NCBI GenBank assembly: GCA_947489425.1 | Contig: CANLDL010000002.1 | Coordinates: 124,001-188,000, forward strand | Source: an uncultured Pseudomonadales bacterium | GTDB taxonomy: Bacteria > Pseudomonadota > Gammaproteobacteria > Pseudomonadales > Cellvibrionaceae | Direction of reading: 5' to 3' | Length of the DNA: 64,000 nt | Shown here: piece by piece, positions 8,602 through 19,438 of the stretch | How positions within the stretch are numbered: the stretch's first letter is position 1 | Layout of the letters: each line of letters opens with the position of its first letter | Notes under the pieces: generated by a model | Databases searched by the model: none | What the model saw: only the letters and a program-made list of their open reading frames with translations | Told to the model about the DNA's origin: nothing | Program-made: the position numbers and the translations under genes

Positions 8602-9099
8602 ATGAAGATGTATTGCAAAAATATCACCACATTATTGTTAGCAAGTTTATTATTTTTCTATAGTTTCACAGTACTCGCACTACCTGAAGATCGTGACCAA
8701 CCGATTGAAATAATCGCCGACTCTGCCGTAAAAGACGATAAGTTAGGCACGACGATATACAGTGGTAATGTCTCAATTACTCAGGGCTCCTTAAATATAT
8801 TAGCCGACAAAGTCACTATATTTGTCGTCAATGAGCAAGCCACTAAAATAGTCGCCGTAGGTAAGCCGGCTCGTCTTAAGCAACAACCCAAGCCAGAGGA
8901 AAAAGATGTCGTTGCTAAGGCAAATACCATCGACTACCTTATTGTTGAAGAAAAAATTACATTAATCAGCAATGCTTCTCTTAATCAAGACGGTTCTAAT
9001 ATCAAAGGGCAGACTATTACTTATGATATTAAAGGCGCCAAATCCAAAGCTGAAGGTGGTGTAACCGTCACAGTTCAGCCCGCTAAAACCAAAAAATAG
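8602..9099 (+). CDS. lptA: LPS transport periplasmic protein LptA
   Basis: A 165-aa periplasmic bridge protein that forms the OstA-type beta-jellyroll chain between LptC and LptD. The start at 8602 gives a standard signal peptide (MKMYCKNI charge, hydrophobic core to about residue 25, cleavage near VLA-LP). The frame stays open to ATG 8569, which would add 11 residues before the signal peptide and is less likely. QPIEIIADSAVKDDK and YSGNVSITQGSLNI are recognisable OstA segments. Gap to lptB is 12 bp. Confidence 0.92.
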   Translation: MKMYCKNITTLLLASLLFFYSFTVLALPEDRDQPIEIIADSAVKDDKLGTTIYSGNVSITQGSLNILADKVTIFVVNEQATKIVAVGKPARLKQQPKPEEKDVVAKANTIDYLIVEEKITLISNASLNQDGSNIKGQTITYDIKGAKSKAEGGVTVTVQPAKTKK

Positions 9100-9111
9100 A
9101 ACGATCAAGCT

Positions 9112-9837
9112 ATGTCGACACTAACCGCAAGGCATCTTGCCAAAAGCTATAATAAACGGCCTGTTGTTATCGATGTTTCTATATCTGTTAAAAGTGGCCA
9201 AGTTGTTGGTCTACTTGGCCCTAACGGGGCAGGTAAAACAACCTGCTTCTATATGATTGCAGGCCTTGTTAATGCCGATAACGGCAAAGTCACTATCGAT
9301 AAACGTGATATTACTTCACTACCTATTCATGGTCGTGCACGGGCAGGCATTGGTTACTTACCACAAGAGGCCTCTGTTTTTAGAAAGCTCACTGTAGCCA
9401 ACAATATTTTGGCTATTTTAGAAACTCGAAAAGGGCTATCCCGCAAACAACGCCTACATAAACTAGAGTCCCTGCTACGAGAGTTTAATATTACCCACAT
9501 TAGAGATTCACTAGGTATGTCTTTATCTGGTGGTGAGCGTAGGCGCGTAGAAATTGCTAGAGCTCTGGCGACAGAGCCTGCCTTTATCTTACTCGATGAG
9601 CCCTTTGCCGGTGTGGACCCTATATCAGTGAATGATATCAAGCAGATTATTAATCATCTTAAAAAGCGTGGTATTGGCGTACTAATCACCGACCATAATG
9701 TGCGTGAAACTCTCACCATTTGTGAAGTAGCCTATATAGTTAGCGAGGGACATATCATCGCAGAAGGTGACTCAGAGGCAATTTTGAGCAATCAAGCTGT
9801 TAGGGATGTGTATTTAGGGCAACAATTCACGCTCTAG
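9112..9837 (+). CDS. lptB: LPS export ABC transporter ATP-binding protein LptB
   Basis: The cytoplasmic ATPase (241 aa) of the LptB2FG complex. Walker A is GPNGAGKTT (about residues 36-44), the Q-loop lies in [13 protein letters not shown], the signature is LSGGERRR, Walker B is [13 protein letters not shown] and the switch His is in ITDHNVRET. These match LptB closely, including the [12 protein letters not shown] segment used to grip the LptF/G coupling helices. LptF and LptG are not in this window, which is usual. Confidence 0.97.
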   Translation: MSTLTARHLAKSYNKRPVVIDVSISVKSGQVVGLLGPNGAGKTTCFYMIAGLVNADNGKVTIDKRDITSLPIHGRARAGIGYLPQEASVFRKLTVANNILAILETRKGLSRKQRLHKLESLLREFNITHIRDSLGMSLSGGERRRVEIARALATEPAFILLDEPFAGVDPISVNDIKQIINHLKKRGIGVLITDHNVRETLTICEVAYIVSEGHIIAEGDSEAILSNQAVRDVYLGQQFTL

Positions 9838-10014
9838 TCTTAAGCCGCTTTCTATTATATTCAAACACCAATAGCTTAATTAGGCCCTTAACACTTTACT
9901 AGACCAATATCTAATGGATATTTTTCGGGCATAAAATTTGCTTTATTTGTCTTGCACCAACCGCCACTGATGACTAAAATCACTATTCAAGGTTTTTAGG
10001 TAGAGTGGCACTGA

Positions 10015-11574
10015 ATGAAGCAATCACTACAACTGAGAATGGGTCAAAGCCTTACGATGACCCCACAGTTACAACAAGCAATTCGCTTATTGCAACTGTC
10101 GACACTTGATTTACAAAACGAAATTCAAGAAGCTCTCGATTCAAATCCAATGCTTGAGGTCGGTGACGAAACCACCGACAAAGACGGTAATACCGTTGAA
10201 GAGCCGGCTGTATTTGAAAACAGCCAAAGTGATATAGCCTCCACTAGCGATACCCCCTCCACCGAAAAGCAAAATAACGATTCTCAAATTACCGCAACGG
10301 ATCAAACAAACGACACAAACGCCACTACTGATGATCCCACAAGCACAGAGGATTGGTCACAAGAAATACCTGAAGACCTACCTGTTGATACCAGCTGGGA
10401 TGATGTTTATCAAAATACAGGACCCGTGGGGCCAGCTAGCAATGAAGACGATGAAAATAGCTTTGAAAGCCGCAGGGGTAGCACAGAAACCCTTCAAGAT
10501 CATTTACTGTGGCAACTCAATTTAACCCCGTTTTCTAATCAAGACCGCATCATCGCAATGACAATTATTGATGATATAGAGCCAAGCGGCTTATTATCAT
10601 CACCTATTCAAGAAATATACGAAGGCTTGGCAAGACAAATAGACGATATCGAGCTTGATGAAGTCGAGGCAGTATTACATCGTATACAACAATTTGACCC
10701 CCCAGGTGTTGCAGCACAAGACCTAAGTGACTGCTTACATATCCAATTAAGCCAACTATCACTAGAGACTCCTCACCTAGTAGTCGCCAAAGCAATTGTT
10801 AAAGAATATATATTGTTGCTGGGTAGTAAAGACTATAAAACCTTGATGAGAAAGCTAAAAATTAGCGAATCGGAATTAAGTGAAGCAATACAGCTTATCC
10901 AAACGATGAACCCTCGGCCAGGGGATGATCTCGCCATAGATACTACTGAATACGTTGTACCTGACGTCTTCGTGAGCAAACGCTCAAACCGATGGGTCGT
11001 TGAGCTCAATCCCGATATTGCCCCCAAACTGCGCATTAACTCTGACTACGCATCGATGGTAAAACGTGCTGATACCAGCAATGATAACACCTACCTAAAA
11101 AATAATTTGCAAGAAGCGCGCTGGTTTTTAAAAAGCCTGCAAAGCCGTAACGAGACCCTATTAAAAGTAGGCAGCGCTATCGTTGATAGACAGCAAGGCT
11201 TTCTTGATTTTGGTGAAGAAGCAATGAAACCTCTAGTTTTACATGATATTGCTGAAATTGTCGACATGCATGAATCAACAATTTCTCGTGTAACAACCAA
11301 TAAGTATATGCATACACCTCAGGGGATATTTGAGCTCAAATACTTCTTTTCCAGCCATGTCAGCACCGATAGCGGCGGAGAATGCTCATCTACTGCTATT
11401 CGAGCAATTATCAAAAAACTGATTGCCGCCGAAAATACTCGAAAGCCATTAAGTGACAGTAAAATTACTGCGCTACTCGCAGATCAAGGCATCAAGGTAG
11501 CTCGTAGAACAATAGCCAAGTACAGAGAGGCTATGAATATACCGCCCTCTAATGAACGCAAACAACTTGTATAG
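10015..11574 (+). CDS. rpoN: RNA polymerase sigma-54 factor
   Basis: Sigma-54 (519 aa). Region I is intact ([20 protein letters not shown], then glutamine- and leucine-rich). An acidic, Ser/Thr/Asn-rich Region II linker of about 100 residues (about 50-155) is longer than in many homologues and accounts for the extra length. The core-binding domain, HTH ([15 protein letters not shown]) and C-terminal RpoN box ([12 protein letters not shown]) are complete. It lies 177 bp after lptB and precedes ptsN. The gene usually found between rpoN and ptsN, hpf, is missing here. Confidence 0.96.
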   Translation: MKQSLQLRMGQSLTMTPQLQQAIRLLQLSTLDLQNEIQEALDSNPMLEVGDETTDKDGNTVEEPAVFENSQSDIASTSDTPSTEKQNNDSQITATDQTNDTNATTDDPTSTEDWSQEIPEDLPVDTSWDDVYQNTGPVGPASNEDDENSFESRRGSTETLQDHLLWQLNLTPFSNQDRIIAMTIIDDIEPSGLLSSPIQEIYEGLARQIDDIELDEVEAVLHRIQQFDPPGVAAQDLSDCLHIQLSQLSLETPHLVVAKAIVKEYILLLGSKDYKTLMRKLKISESELSEAIQLIQTMNPRPGDDLAIDTTEYVVPDVFVSKRSNRWVVELNPDIAPKLRINSDYASMVKRADTSNDNTYLKNNLQEARWFLKSLQSRNETLLKVGSAIVDRQQGFLDFGEEAMKPLVLHDIAEIVDMHESTISRVTTNKYMHTPQGIFELKYFFSSHVSTDSGGECSSTAIRAIIKKLIAAENTRKPLSDSKITALLADQGIKVARRTIAKYREAMNIPPSNERKQLV

Positions 11575-11738
11575 TCCAATCAAATATAACAATACTACAA
11601 AAGAGCGGCATGCTTATTATAAATTTACTCACACGAATGATGTTAACCCTCAATAAATAAAGTAAAATACTGATAGCTTATCTATCCTATTGCTGGCTAG
11701 ATATTTTCATTGATCGCCTATCTAACCTCATCTACTTT

Positions 11739-12191
11739 ATGAATATAAAATCGTTACTATCACCAGATTGCGTACTCTTTCAACATCAATGTGCTAGTAA
11801 AAAGAGACTACTAGAAACTATCGCATCACATCTATGCGATCATAATACAAACCTTGATCCAAGCAATGTATTTAGCGCATTGATTGCAAGAGAGCGATTA
11901 GGCTCAACGGGTATTGGTAAAGGGATTGCAATTCCACATTGCCGTATCGAGGATTGCACTCAAACTATGGGCGTACTTGTAACACTAGAGACCCCTATCG
12001 ACTTTAATGCAATTGATGAAGAGCCTGTTGATATCATTTTTGTATTAGTAGTGCCAGAAGGTAATCATCAAGACCATTTAAAAACACTAGCAGCACTTGC
12101 CGAAACCTTTTCTAGCGAAGAATGTTTAAGGAAAATTCGGGAGTCACAAAGCACACAAGAACTTTACGACATTGCCACAAGTCAAGGGTAA
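11739..12191 (+). CDS. ptsN: PTS IIA-like nitrogen regulatory protein
   Basis: EIIA-Ntr (150 aa), the terminal phosphoacceptor of the nitrogen PTS, which tunes potassium transport and stress regulators in relatives. The phosphorylated histidine is His67 in GIAIPHCR, preceded by ERLGSTGIGKG. The C-terminal FVLVVPEGNHQDHLKTLAALA segment is typical. It starts 164 bp after rpoN and is followed by rapZ 114 bp later. Confidence 0.95.
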   Translation: MNIKSLLSPDCVLFQHQCASKKRLLETIASHLCDHNTNLDPSNVFSALIARERLGSTGIGKGIAIPHCRIEDCTQTMGVLVTLETPIDFNAIDEEPVDIIFVLVVPEGNHQDHLKTLAALAETFSSEECLRKIRESQSTQELYDIATSQG

Positions 12192-12305
12192 AGCTATAAA
12201 TATGGCTTAACTATTTATTGCTATCTTTGATGTGTTTCAATGATAATTTTTACCAGCAACCTATAATCAAGTCATATGTAACTAATACTCCTGGAGAGAA
12301 GAACA

Positions 12306-13157
12306 ATGCGCCTTATTATTATTAGCGGCAGTTCCGGTTCAGGGAAAAGTACTGCATTGCACGTGCTAGAAGATATGGGCTTCATTTGCATTGATAACCT
12401 ACCCGCAAGCCTTCTCCCAAATTTAGTCAAACGCATCAACCAAGACGATGAGAAGCAATATGCAGTAAGTATTGATGCACGTAACTCTGAAGAAGATATC
12501 TCCAGCCTACCATTGTTAATCCAAAATGCCGATGTCGCTGCACTTAATTACCGAGTTATTTTTCTCGATGCAGATGAAAACGTGCTACTCAGACGCTTTA
12601 GTGAAACCCGTAGACGACACCCATTAAGCAATCAAGATACCAATTTACAAGCAGCTATTGATAAGGAAAAGAGATTATTAAAGCCCATTATAGATATCGC
12701 TGATGTTAATATTGACACCAGCGACATGGGATTCCATGACTTACGTGATCTTGTTAAACGAAATATATTTGCCTTTTATAGCTCTGGTACCAGTGTTCTG
12801 TTTCAATCCTTTGGATTTAAGTATGGCCTGCCGAGAGATGCAGATTTAGTATTTGATGTTAGATGCTTACCAAATCCACACTGGGATGTTAGCCTCAGAA
12901 CTCTAACAGGTAATGACGAAGGGGTTATTAAGTTTTTAGAAAAAGAGTCAGAAGTTGTCGATATGTATAACGACATCCGACAATTTTTAGAACGATGGCT
13001 ACCCTCCTATGATGCCAATAATAGAAGCTATATGACTGTTTGTATCGGGTGTACAGGTGGGCAACATCGCTCGGTTTATTTATCTAACTTACTGATGTCG
13101 CACTTTAGCAAAACACTAAATGATGTTCAGTGTAAGCATCGTGAACTCAATCTATGA
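12306..13157 (+). CDS. rapZ: RNase adapter protein RapZ
   Basis: A P-loop protein (283 aa). Walker A is GSSGSGKST at residues 7-15 and the C-terminal domain has CIGCTGGQHRSVYL, the part that senses GlcN6P and binds RNA in E. coli. RapZ directs RNase E to the GlmZ sRNA and so controls glucosamine-6-phosphate synthase. A GGAG site lies about 9 bp before ATG. The stop codon overlaps the ptsO start (ATGA at 13154-13157), so translation of the two is coupled. Confidence 0.95.
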   Translation: MRLIIISGSSGSGKSTALHVLEDMGFICIDNLPASLLPNLVKRINQDDEKQYAVSIDARNSEEDISSLPLLIQNADVAALNYRVIFLDADENVLLRRFSETRRRHPLSNQDTNLQAAIDKEKRLLKPIIDIADVNIDTSDMGFHDLRDLVKRNIFAFYSSGTSVLFQSFGFKYGLPRDADLVFDVRCLPNPHWDVSLRTLTGNDEGVIKFLEKESEVVDMYNDIRQFLERWLPSYDANNRSYMTVCIGCTGGQHRSVYLSNLLMSHFSKTLNDVQCKHRELNL

Positions 13158-13423
13158 TATCTAAGCAACTTATTATTATTAATAAACTTGGCCTACATGC
13201 AAGAGCTGCGGCTAAACTGGCCACACTCGCTAATGAGTTTGATTGCAGTATAGTTGTTAAAGCAAATAGCAAAAGTGTTGATGGTAAAAGCGTAATGGCT
13301 CTTATGCTTTTAGCCGCAGCCAAAGGTACAGAGATAATTATCGAATGCAATGGCATAGATGAAGCATTCGCACTGGAAAAAATATGCATACTCATTAATA
13401 ATTATTTCGACGAAGAAGAATAA
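13154..13423 (+). CDS. ptsO: Phosphocarrier protein NPr (HPr family)
   Basis: NPr (89 aa), the HPr-like carrier of the nitrogen PTS. The phosphorylated residue is His15 in NKLGLHARAAAKL, and SKSVDGKSVMALMLLAA is the usual regulatory-serine helix. It passes phosphate from EI-Ntr (ptsP, not in this window) to EIIA-Ntr encoded just upstream. It overlaps rapZ by 4 bp and is 20 bp before mgtE. Confidence 0.95.
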   Translation: MISKQLIIINKLGLHARAAAKLATLANEFDCSIVVKANSKSVDGKSVMALMLLAAAKGTEIIIECNGIDEAFALEKICILINNYFDEEE

Positions 13424-13443
13424 AAGAGAAAAAAGAGCAATAT

Positions 13444-14811
13444 ATGCAGTCAACGAGTGGCGAAGAGCTTGATAAAACACAGATAAACCTTTCAAAGATA
13501 TCAGAGATCCAAGAAAGCAATGGCGAGTTACGTATAGCAAAGCGTATGCTTAGTGGCTTGACGTCTGTAGAAATCGCAAACCTTATCAACTCATCCCCAC
13601 CAAAGACTAGACGCTATCTTTGGAGCCTTATTGAGCAAGAATCTCACGCCGATATTCTACAAGAGCTCCCCGAAGAAGTAGCTGCACAGTTTGTCGAAAG
13701 GATGGATAGCCATCAAGTCGCCGAACTGACAGAAGAACTTGATGTAGATGATGCTGCCGATATTTTGCAGCACCTGCCCGATCAAGTAATGCAGCAAGCA
13801 TTAGCTGCAATGAGTGCTCAAAATCGGGCACGACTAGAAACCGTTCTCTCTTACGAAGAGGATACGGCAGGCGGCCTGATGGATACGGATGTTATTACCA
13901 TTCGACCACGTTTTACCTTAGATGTCGTATTGCGCTACCTACGCCGCCATGAAGAAATCCCACCCTCTACCGATCAACTTATTGTTGTGAATAGTGATAA
14001 TGTTTATTTGGGTACATTGTCGATGAGTAAGCTACTCACCACAGACCCTAACATTAGCGTTCGTGAAATCATGCGCACCGATATAGAGGCGGTGCCTGTC
14101 GACATGGATGACGGTAAAGTCGCACAATTATTTGAACAAAACGACTGGGTATCAGCACCGGTTATAAATGATAAGGACCAAGTTGTAGGGCGAATAACTA
14201 TTGATGATGTGGTTGATGTTATTATTGAAGATGCCGAACACTCCTTAATGGGTTTGTCTGGCCTTGGCGAAGATGAAGACACCTTTGCACCCGTGATTAA
14301 AACAACACCTAGACGTGCCATTTGGTTAGGTGTAAATTTACTGACAGCAATACTAGCGTCGTCGGTTATCAATATCTTTGAAGACACTATCGAAAAAGTT
14401 GTCGCACTGGCAATATTAATGCCCATAGTTGCTAGTATGGGTGGCGTTGCCGGCAGCCAAACACTTACCGTAGTTGTACGTGGGATGGCACTCGGTAAAA
14501 TAGGACCAACCAATAAGAATTGGCTACTACTGAGAGAGATTTCCTCAGGCTTAATTAATGGATTTTTATGGGCGCTAACCTTGGCTCTATTAACTGCCTG
14601 GTGGTTCAACGACATAAAAATTGCGATTATTATTGCTGTTGCCACTATTATTAATTTACTGGTCGCTGCTATTGGCGGTACACTTTTGCCATCATTACTA
14701 AAACGAATGGGCATTGACCCTGCACTTGCTGGAGGTGTTGCACTAACAACTGTGACGGATGTTGTAGGCTTTATGTCTTTCTTAGGCTTAGCCACTCTTT
14801 TCTATCGCTAA
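13444..14811 (+). CDS. mgtE: Magnesium transporter MgtE
   Basis: Mg2+ channel/transporter (455 aa). The N-domain (about residues 40-140) has the repeated EELPEEVAAQ / AAD-ILQHLP superhelix, followed by a CBS pair (about 145-265) that acts as the Mg2+ sensor, and five membrane helices (about 290-455) with VASMGGVAGSQTLTV and the PALAGGVALTTVTDVVGF pore segment. It is 20 bp downstream of ptsO and may be cotranscribed with the ptsN cluster, as in Pseudomonas-type genomes. Confidence 0.95.
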   Translation: MQSTSGEELDKTQINLSKISEIQESNGELRIAKRMLSGLTSVEIANLINSSPPKTRRYLWSLIEQESHADILQELPEEVAAQFVERMDSHQVAELTEELDVDDAADILQHLPDQVMQQALAAMSAQNRARLETVLSYEEDTAGGLMDTDVITIRPRFTLDVVLRYLRRHEEIPPSTDQLIVVNSDNVYLGTLSMSKLLTTDPNISVREIMRTDIEAVPVDMDDGKVAQLFEQNDWVSAPVINDKDQVVGRITIDDVVDVIIEDAEHSLMGLSGLGEDEDTFAPVIKTTPRRAIWLGVNLLTAILASSVINIFEDTIEKVVALAILMPIVASMGGVAGSQTLTVVVRGMALGKIGPTNKNWLLLREISSGLINGFLWALTLALLTAWWFNDIKIAIIIAVATIINLLVAAIGGTLLPSLLKRMGIDPALAGGVALTTVTDVVGFMSFLGLATLFYR

Positions 14812-14865
14812 CCCCCTATTAATGACACTTATACTAGCTAAGATAGTAGCACTCTCGGATTTAAA

Positions 14866-15399
14866 ATGACCGGATATAAAAAAAACCTTTCAAGCGATGA
14901 CGAAAACCTTGAAGAACTAGCACCCAGCAAAACATCTGTAAAAAAAGCCATGCTTGAATTACAAGATGTTGCAGAGGAGCTGCTCAACACCCCACCTAAA
15001 AAATTAGCACAACTTCCTTTGAGTGAAATAGTTTCACGAGAAATAGAGCTTGGTAAGAAACTGCCTTCGAGCAATAGTAGACGCCGGCAAATACAAAGAA
15101 TTGCAAAAATATTACGCTCAGAGAACCTAGAAGAAATAAGCCAAACCCTTAATGAAAAGCAATCAGACGATAGAAAACAGCATCTATCTATTAACTCTGC
15201 TCAACAATGGTCAGATAAACTTATCGATCATGGTAAAACAGCATTATCTGAATTCATGACAAATTATTCTAGTGCAAACCCACAGCGGCTAGGCCAACTT
15301 ATTCGTAATGCAAAAAAAGAAAAGAATATCGATAAAAGTACATCGAACAAACATCAGCAACGTCTATTTAATGAAATTCAAGCAATACTCATTAAATAA
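14866..15399 (+). CDS. darP: Dual-action ribosomal maturation protein DarP (YjgA, DUF615)
   Basis: A 177-aa basic, alpha-helical protein matching DUF615. An acidic N-terminus (SSDDENLEELAPSKT) is followed by helices with ELGKKLPSSNSRRRQIQRI. In E. coli DarP promotes 50S subunit maturation. It converges on yhdP. In Pseudomonas-type genomes yjgA stands near tldD and pmbA; neither is adjacent here. Confidence 0.88.
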   Translation: MTGYKKNLSSDDENLEELAPSKTSVKKAMLELQDVAEELLNTPPKKLAQLPLSEIVSREIELGKKLPSSNSRRRQIQRIAKILRSENLEEISQTLNEKQSDDRKQHLSINSAQQWSDKLIDHGKTALSEFMTNYSSANPQRLGQLIRNAKKEKNIDKSTSNKHQQRLFNEIQAILIK

Positions 15400-15415
15400 A
15401 AAAACCTTTTTTAGC

Positions 15416-18400
15416 CTAGGAACCGTCAGTTTCATATGGTGGTATGACTAGTTCTGGTTGCCTCTCAGTTTGCTCAACATCCACATCAGGGTTATTAAGA
15501 TCCCCTGAAATAGTATAATTAATACTGGATACCTGATTGAGCTGCTTTTTAAATATCTTACTGACAATATAAACACCTGCCGCAGCTGGCAGCCCAGCAG
15601 TCAAAGCTGTAATCAACGTTAAATTGCCCCCTATAGGAAGCGATGCTTCAAGATTTGCATCAACAGTCTGTTGGGGGTAATCGACAACGCCAGAGAGCAT
15701 CATATCACTAGAAGGGCCCTTCATCGTTAGTGGCTCGGTCAGAGTCATTATTCCACGATTAAATGTCAGCTGCCCGTCAAGACTATCAAAGATAATGCCT
15801 TTTTTATAAACATCAGAAAAATCTAGCCGCACGCGGCGCGCCCAAGAGTTAAAGTTAAGCAAGCCAAAAATTCGCAATACACCACTAAAACTTCCAATAT
15901 TGTCCTGACTAAACACACCCCCTTCATAATGATGCGTCATAGAGCCATTTAAGCGTTCAAGCTCAACCGCTAATGGAGAACCAGGCCAAGACAAGTTAAA
16001 GTCAATCTCTGTTTTATCGCTCTCCAATGCAACTGGTAAATTCCACTGATCAAATAATACTTTAGGGTTTTTACCTATAATTCTGCCATAAATAGAAGTG
16101 GATAACGGCTGTTGATTAGTTTTGGCATTCCAACGTAAAAAACCACCATCACTATCAGTAACACCCTTCAGATTAAAACCAGATACATCAGCATAAATAT
16201 TACGAAAATCAACACCTTTCTCATCGGGTAATACATCAAAGGCCCAACGACCTAAAGGATTACCAAAAACATTCAAGCGATTAACCTTAACGGACATTTT
16301 AGGAAAAGAAGAAGAATCTACTTCGGCAAGAAGATCACTACTTTTATCGCTTCCATCACTTATCTTAGATTCACTAACAGCTTCATCATAATTTGGCGGC
16401 CAATTCAGGTAATCAAACTCCATGGTCAAAGGCAGCTTATTATCATCACTAAAAAATAAACTACCTAGAACATCTTTATTATCAGCAATAACACGCCATC
16501 CATTATTTTCTTTTTCACCTGAAAAAATAATATTTTCTAATACTTGATTATTGAATCGAAACTCATCTACAGATAGAAATAAACTAGTATCAGATATTGG
16601 CTCAGATGAAGAACTTTTAACACTTAGATTATTCGATAGCGATTCAAAAACTGGCAACCACTCATCTAACTGAAACTCTTTAAAGCCTCCAAGTAACTTT
16701 ATACCCGCTTCTGGCAGCTCCACATTATCGGAAACAGAAATATCACTAACACTAAAAAACCCTGAAAACCGTTCGCTGCCCTTAGTGTTTTTACCCAAAG
16801 AGAATTTAGTCGCAAAATAAGGCCCCATAGTTAATTCAAAAATAGAATCATCCTCTGCAAATGGCAATTTAAAATCTAGCATCATTTTTTCTGTAGATGA
16901 TTTTTTAAAAGGCTTAGGGAGGTCACTCTTCACACCCACTAAATCAGAGCTAATTGACAAAAGAGGTATCATTTTCGAATTACTGTTTGAAGGTAAATGG
17001 ATGTTCGCCTTATAGTCTAACTTGCCATCCCAATATTCTAATAAAGGTTGGTCCAACCAGCTACTGATAGAACTCACAGTCGCTCGGCCTTTAGCTGAAA
17101 CAATCAACGTATTCGGCAACTTACTGTCTTCGTATAACTTAATTGCAGCAGGTTGCCCGAAGACACTTGCGCTTAACCCTTTGGAAGAAAAACCTTTTTG
17201 GTTTGAATAACTCAAAGAGCCTTTTATTGAATCGAATGATAAATTCTGTTCATCAAATCTCAGCTTATTATCGATGAATTGTAAATTTATATCCTGTGTT
17301 GACAAACCTACGTTAGCGGATGAACCATTTAAGAAAATGCCTACCTTAGCAGCAACTTCGATATTACCGCTACTATTTGACACCTGGCTTGTCACCCCCC
17401 TTAAACTCTCTTTGATAAGGGAATTATTGACATAATTTAATGCTGAACGCGCTGGAGCAACCCCCCCAATATCGACAAACAACTTATTATCAGACTGAGC
17501 ATTCCAGTGAATTTCTCCACTAAATTTTTCATCGCCATAAGCACTCACATTATTTACTAATGCAAACACTCTAGTGTTATCGATCAAAAGGTCAGCATTA
17601 ATACCCTTGGCCTCAGGCCAATTGGAATCGAACCGTAGCTGCCCATCATTAACATTAACAAAAGCTTGAACGCTGCGGTCGGACTCTTTAACAAGGCCTC
17701 CGTAATAAAAAACACCCGTATGGCTTAAGTCCCCTGCCTTTATGGCTAGATCCATCCACGATAACAAGTCCTTTGGCAAAGACCTGGGGACTAGCTCACG
17801 ATGAAATTCTGCCTTAGAGTTTTTTAGTCCAAGCTGTAAAGCTAGCTTGTTTTTCTCTGGTTCCTGCCGCCAATTAAGATTTAATAAAAAATTACTTTTT
17901 GCCTCGCCATAATTATTGTTTAATGACAAATCATAACCAAAGACATCCACCTCTTTTTTGTTAAAATCAAGTTCCCACCCAACAAGCCCTGTCGCGGTAT
18001 CTGCCACTATTGGCTGGTCGTAGATACCTTTTATAAAAAGATCAAACTGTTTTGTGTCAACAATAACAAAGCCACTGTTAATTTCACTTTCAACATAACC
18101 ACTCACATTTGTGAACGCTGGAACATTCTTCCAAATATCAGTGCTAACTTTATCAATAACAGCAGAAACTTTTGTTTTTTCTAACTCTAGAAAGTCAACA
18201 TTGACTAATAAATCATGAACCCTACCTTGTGGATTTAATGATGAAAGAATTTCCTTAACTTTAGCTAGAGGAAATTTCTCACTATTAAAAAATGACAACC
18301 GAAAAAGTCGGTCAACCACCCATTGATTCAACTTCCCTAAATCTATTGATTCTATGCCAACATTTAGTTGATTTTTATTAGTTAAATTTACAAGAAACGG

Positions 18401-19438
18401 AGGGACACTAAATGCTCCATCGATAACAGCGTTGCGTACACCTACACTTAAGCCAGTTGAAGGTCGATAGCTACCAACAACATCTGCGTGCCACTCATTA
18501 CCGGTTTCAGATTTTAATGCATCAATAACAGACTCGACATTTTTTAGTGCAACATGGCCATTCATTAAAAATCTATTAGTTGATGCAAAGTCAAACCATA
18601 ACTCTACATCTGCATTAGATGACTGAACCCATTCTTGTTCTAAATCAACACCTGTTAACTGAGTAAATGTTTGAACCAATGTCTCTTCGGCAAAATTCTC
18701 CATTCTCAAATACGCTTTTGCAAAAAATTGATTGGGAATAGAAGGGTCACCTACACCTTCTACAATTAATTGAAAAGATGACTCCTGGGAGATAGATGCC
18801 TTAGCTTCGAGCCTATGAAAATGTCCGTTGTTTTTAAGCACAATCGATGGAACATTCGTTGTCAGCTCACGCTTATCACTAAACAAAAGGGTGAGATTGG
18901 CATCGTTAAGGTCGACATATTGAGCCGTTAAAAATAACGAGCTCGGGCTACGATAACGCCAGTTACTCGCTTTTGTGTCATTCCTAGAGGCAAAGTCGCC
19001 AAGAGACCAAGCACCTTGTTTATTTTGCACTAGTTGGGCCGACAAGCCAGTGGCGTTAACATCACTCCACACTGGGGCACGATAAAATATACTTTTTAGA
19101 ATATCTATTTCTAAACTAACAGATCTAATATTTAAAAAATTTCTATTACGATTAGAAGACTGGCTCGTTATGAATGCAGCTTGGTGATGGATCGATAGAT
19201 CTTCGATACTTATTTGAGGAGTGAGTCCCACCCACTTAGCGGATATCTGACCAATCCGAACACTAGAGTTGAGCTGATCACTTGCAAATTGTTCAATAGA
19301 GCTTTTAAATTGGTTAATGGAAGGAGATAACCATCGGGCGGACTGAATAATAATAGCCGCCAAAATAATCAGCAAAGCTAGGCAATACCAGCAATACTTG
19401 AACAAGGATCGAATCGGCTTTCTTTTTTGACCACTCAT
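15416..19438 (-). CDS. yhdP: YhdP family AsmA-like phospholipid transport protein
   Basis: A very large (1340 aa) inner-membrane-anchored protein. A basic N-terminus and one membrane helix (about residues 14-32) precede a long beta-groove periplasmic region; DUF3971/AsmA-like C-terminal sections end with the conserved glycine- and hydrophobic-rich segment near residues 1265-1300. E. coli YhdP, with TamB and YdbH, moves phospholipid from inner to outer membrane. Length is in the family range. Here it follows mreD directly; the maf and rng (cafA) genes usually between them are absent, as is tldD beyond it. Confidence 0.9.
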   Translation of the reverse strand: MSGQKRKPIRSLFKYCWYCLALLIILAAIIIQSARWLSPSINQFKSSIEQFASDQLNSSVRIGQISAKWVGLTPQISIEDLSIHHQAAFITSQSSNRNRNFLNIRSVSLEIDILKSIFYRAPVWSDVNATGLSAQLVQNKQGAWSLGDFASRNDTKASNWRYRSPSSLFLTAQYVDLNDANLTLLFSDKRELTTNVPSIVLKNNGHFHRLEAKASISQESSFQLIVEGVGDPSIPNQFFAKAYLRMENFAEETLVQTFTQLTGVDLEQEWVQSSNADVELWFDFASTNRFLMNGHVALKNVESVIDALKSETGNEWHADVVGSYRPSTGLSVGVRNAVIDGAFSVPPFLVNLTNKNQLNVGIESIDLGKLNQWVVDRLFRLSFFNSEKFPLAKVKEILSSLNPQGRVHDLLVNVDFLELEKTKVSAVIDKVSTDIWKNVPAFTNVSGYVESEINSGFVIVDTKQFDLFIKGIYDQPIVADTATGLVGWELDFNKKEVDVFGYDLSLNNNYGEAKSNFLLNLNWRQEPEKNKLALQLGLKNSKAEFHRELVPRSLPKDLLSWMDLAIKAGDLSHTGVFYYGGLVKESDRSVQAFVNVNDGQLRFDSNWPEAKGINADLLIDNTRVFALVNNVSAYGDEKFSGEIHWNAQSDNKLFVDIGGVAPARSALNYVNNSLIKESLRGVTSQVSNSSGNIEVAAKVGIFLNGSSANVGLSTQDINLQFIDNKLRFDEQNLSFDSIKGSLSYSNQKGFSSKGLSASVFGQPAAIKLYEDSKLPNTLIVSAKGRATVSSISSWLDQPLLEYWDGKLDYKANIHLPSNSNSKMIPLLSISSDLVGVKSDLPKPFKKSSTEKMMLDFKLPFAEDDSIFELTMGPYFATKFSLGKNTKGSERFSGFFSVSDISVSDNVELPEAGIKLLGGFKEFQLDEWLPVFESLSNNLSVKSSSSEPISDTSLFLSVDEFRFNNQVLENIIFSGEKENNGWRVIADNKDVLGSLFFSDDNKLPLTMEFDYLNWPPNYDEAVSESKISDGSDKSSDLLAEVDSSSFPKMSVKVNRLNVFGNPLGRWAFDVLPDEKGVDFRNIYADVSGFNLKGVTDSDGGFLRWNAKTNQQPLSTSIYGRIIGKNPKVLFDQWNLPVALESDKTEIDFNLSWPGSPLAVELERLNGSMTHHYEGGVFSQDNIGSFSGVLRIFGLLNFNSWARRVRLDFSDVYKKGIIFDSLDGQLTFNRGIMTLTEPLTMKGPSSDMMLSGVVDYPQQTVDANLEASLPIGGNLTLITALTAGLPAAAGVYIVSKIFKKQLNQVSSINYTISGDLNNPDVDVEQTERQPELVIPPYETDGS

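Noticed and set aside
10004-10020. TGGCAC followed by AAGC near the rpoN start, like a sigma-54 promoter
   Set aside because: The GG-to-GC distance is 11 instead of 10 bp, the -12 element is not TTGC, and it overlaps the rpoN start codon.
14004-14795. 263-codon open frame antisense to mgtE
   Set aside because: It is a shadow of mgtE, with a Ser/Thr/Ala-rich composition, no known domain and no ribosome binding site.
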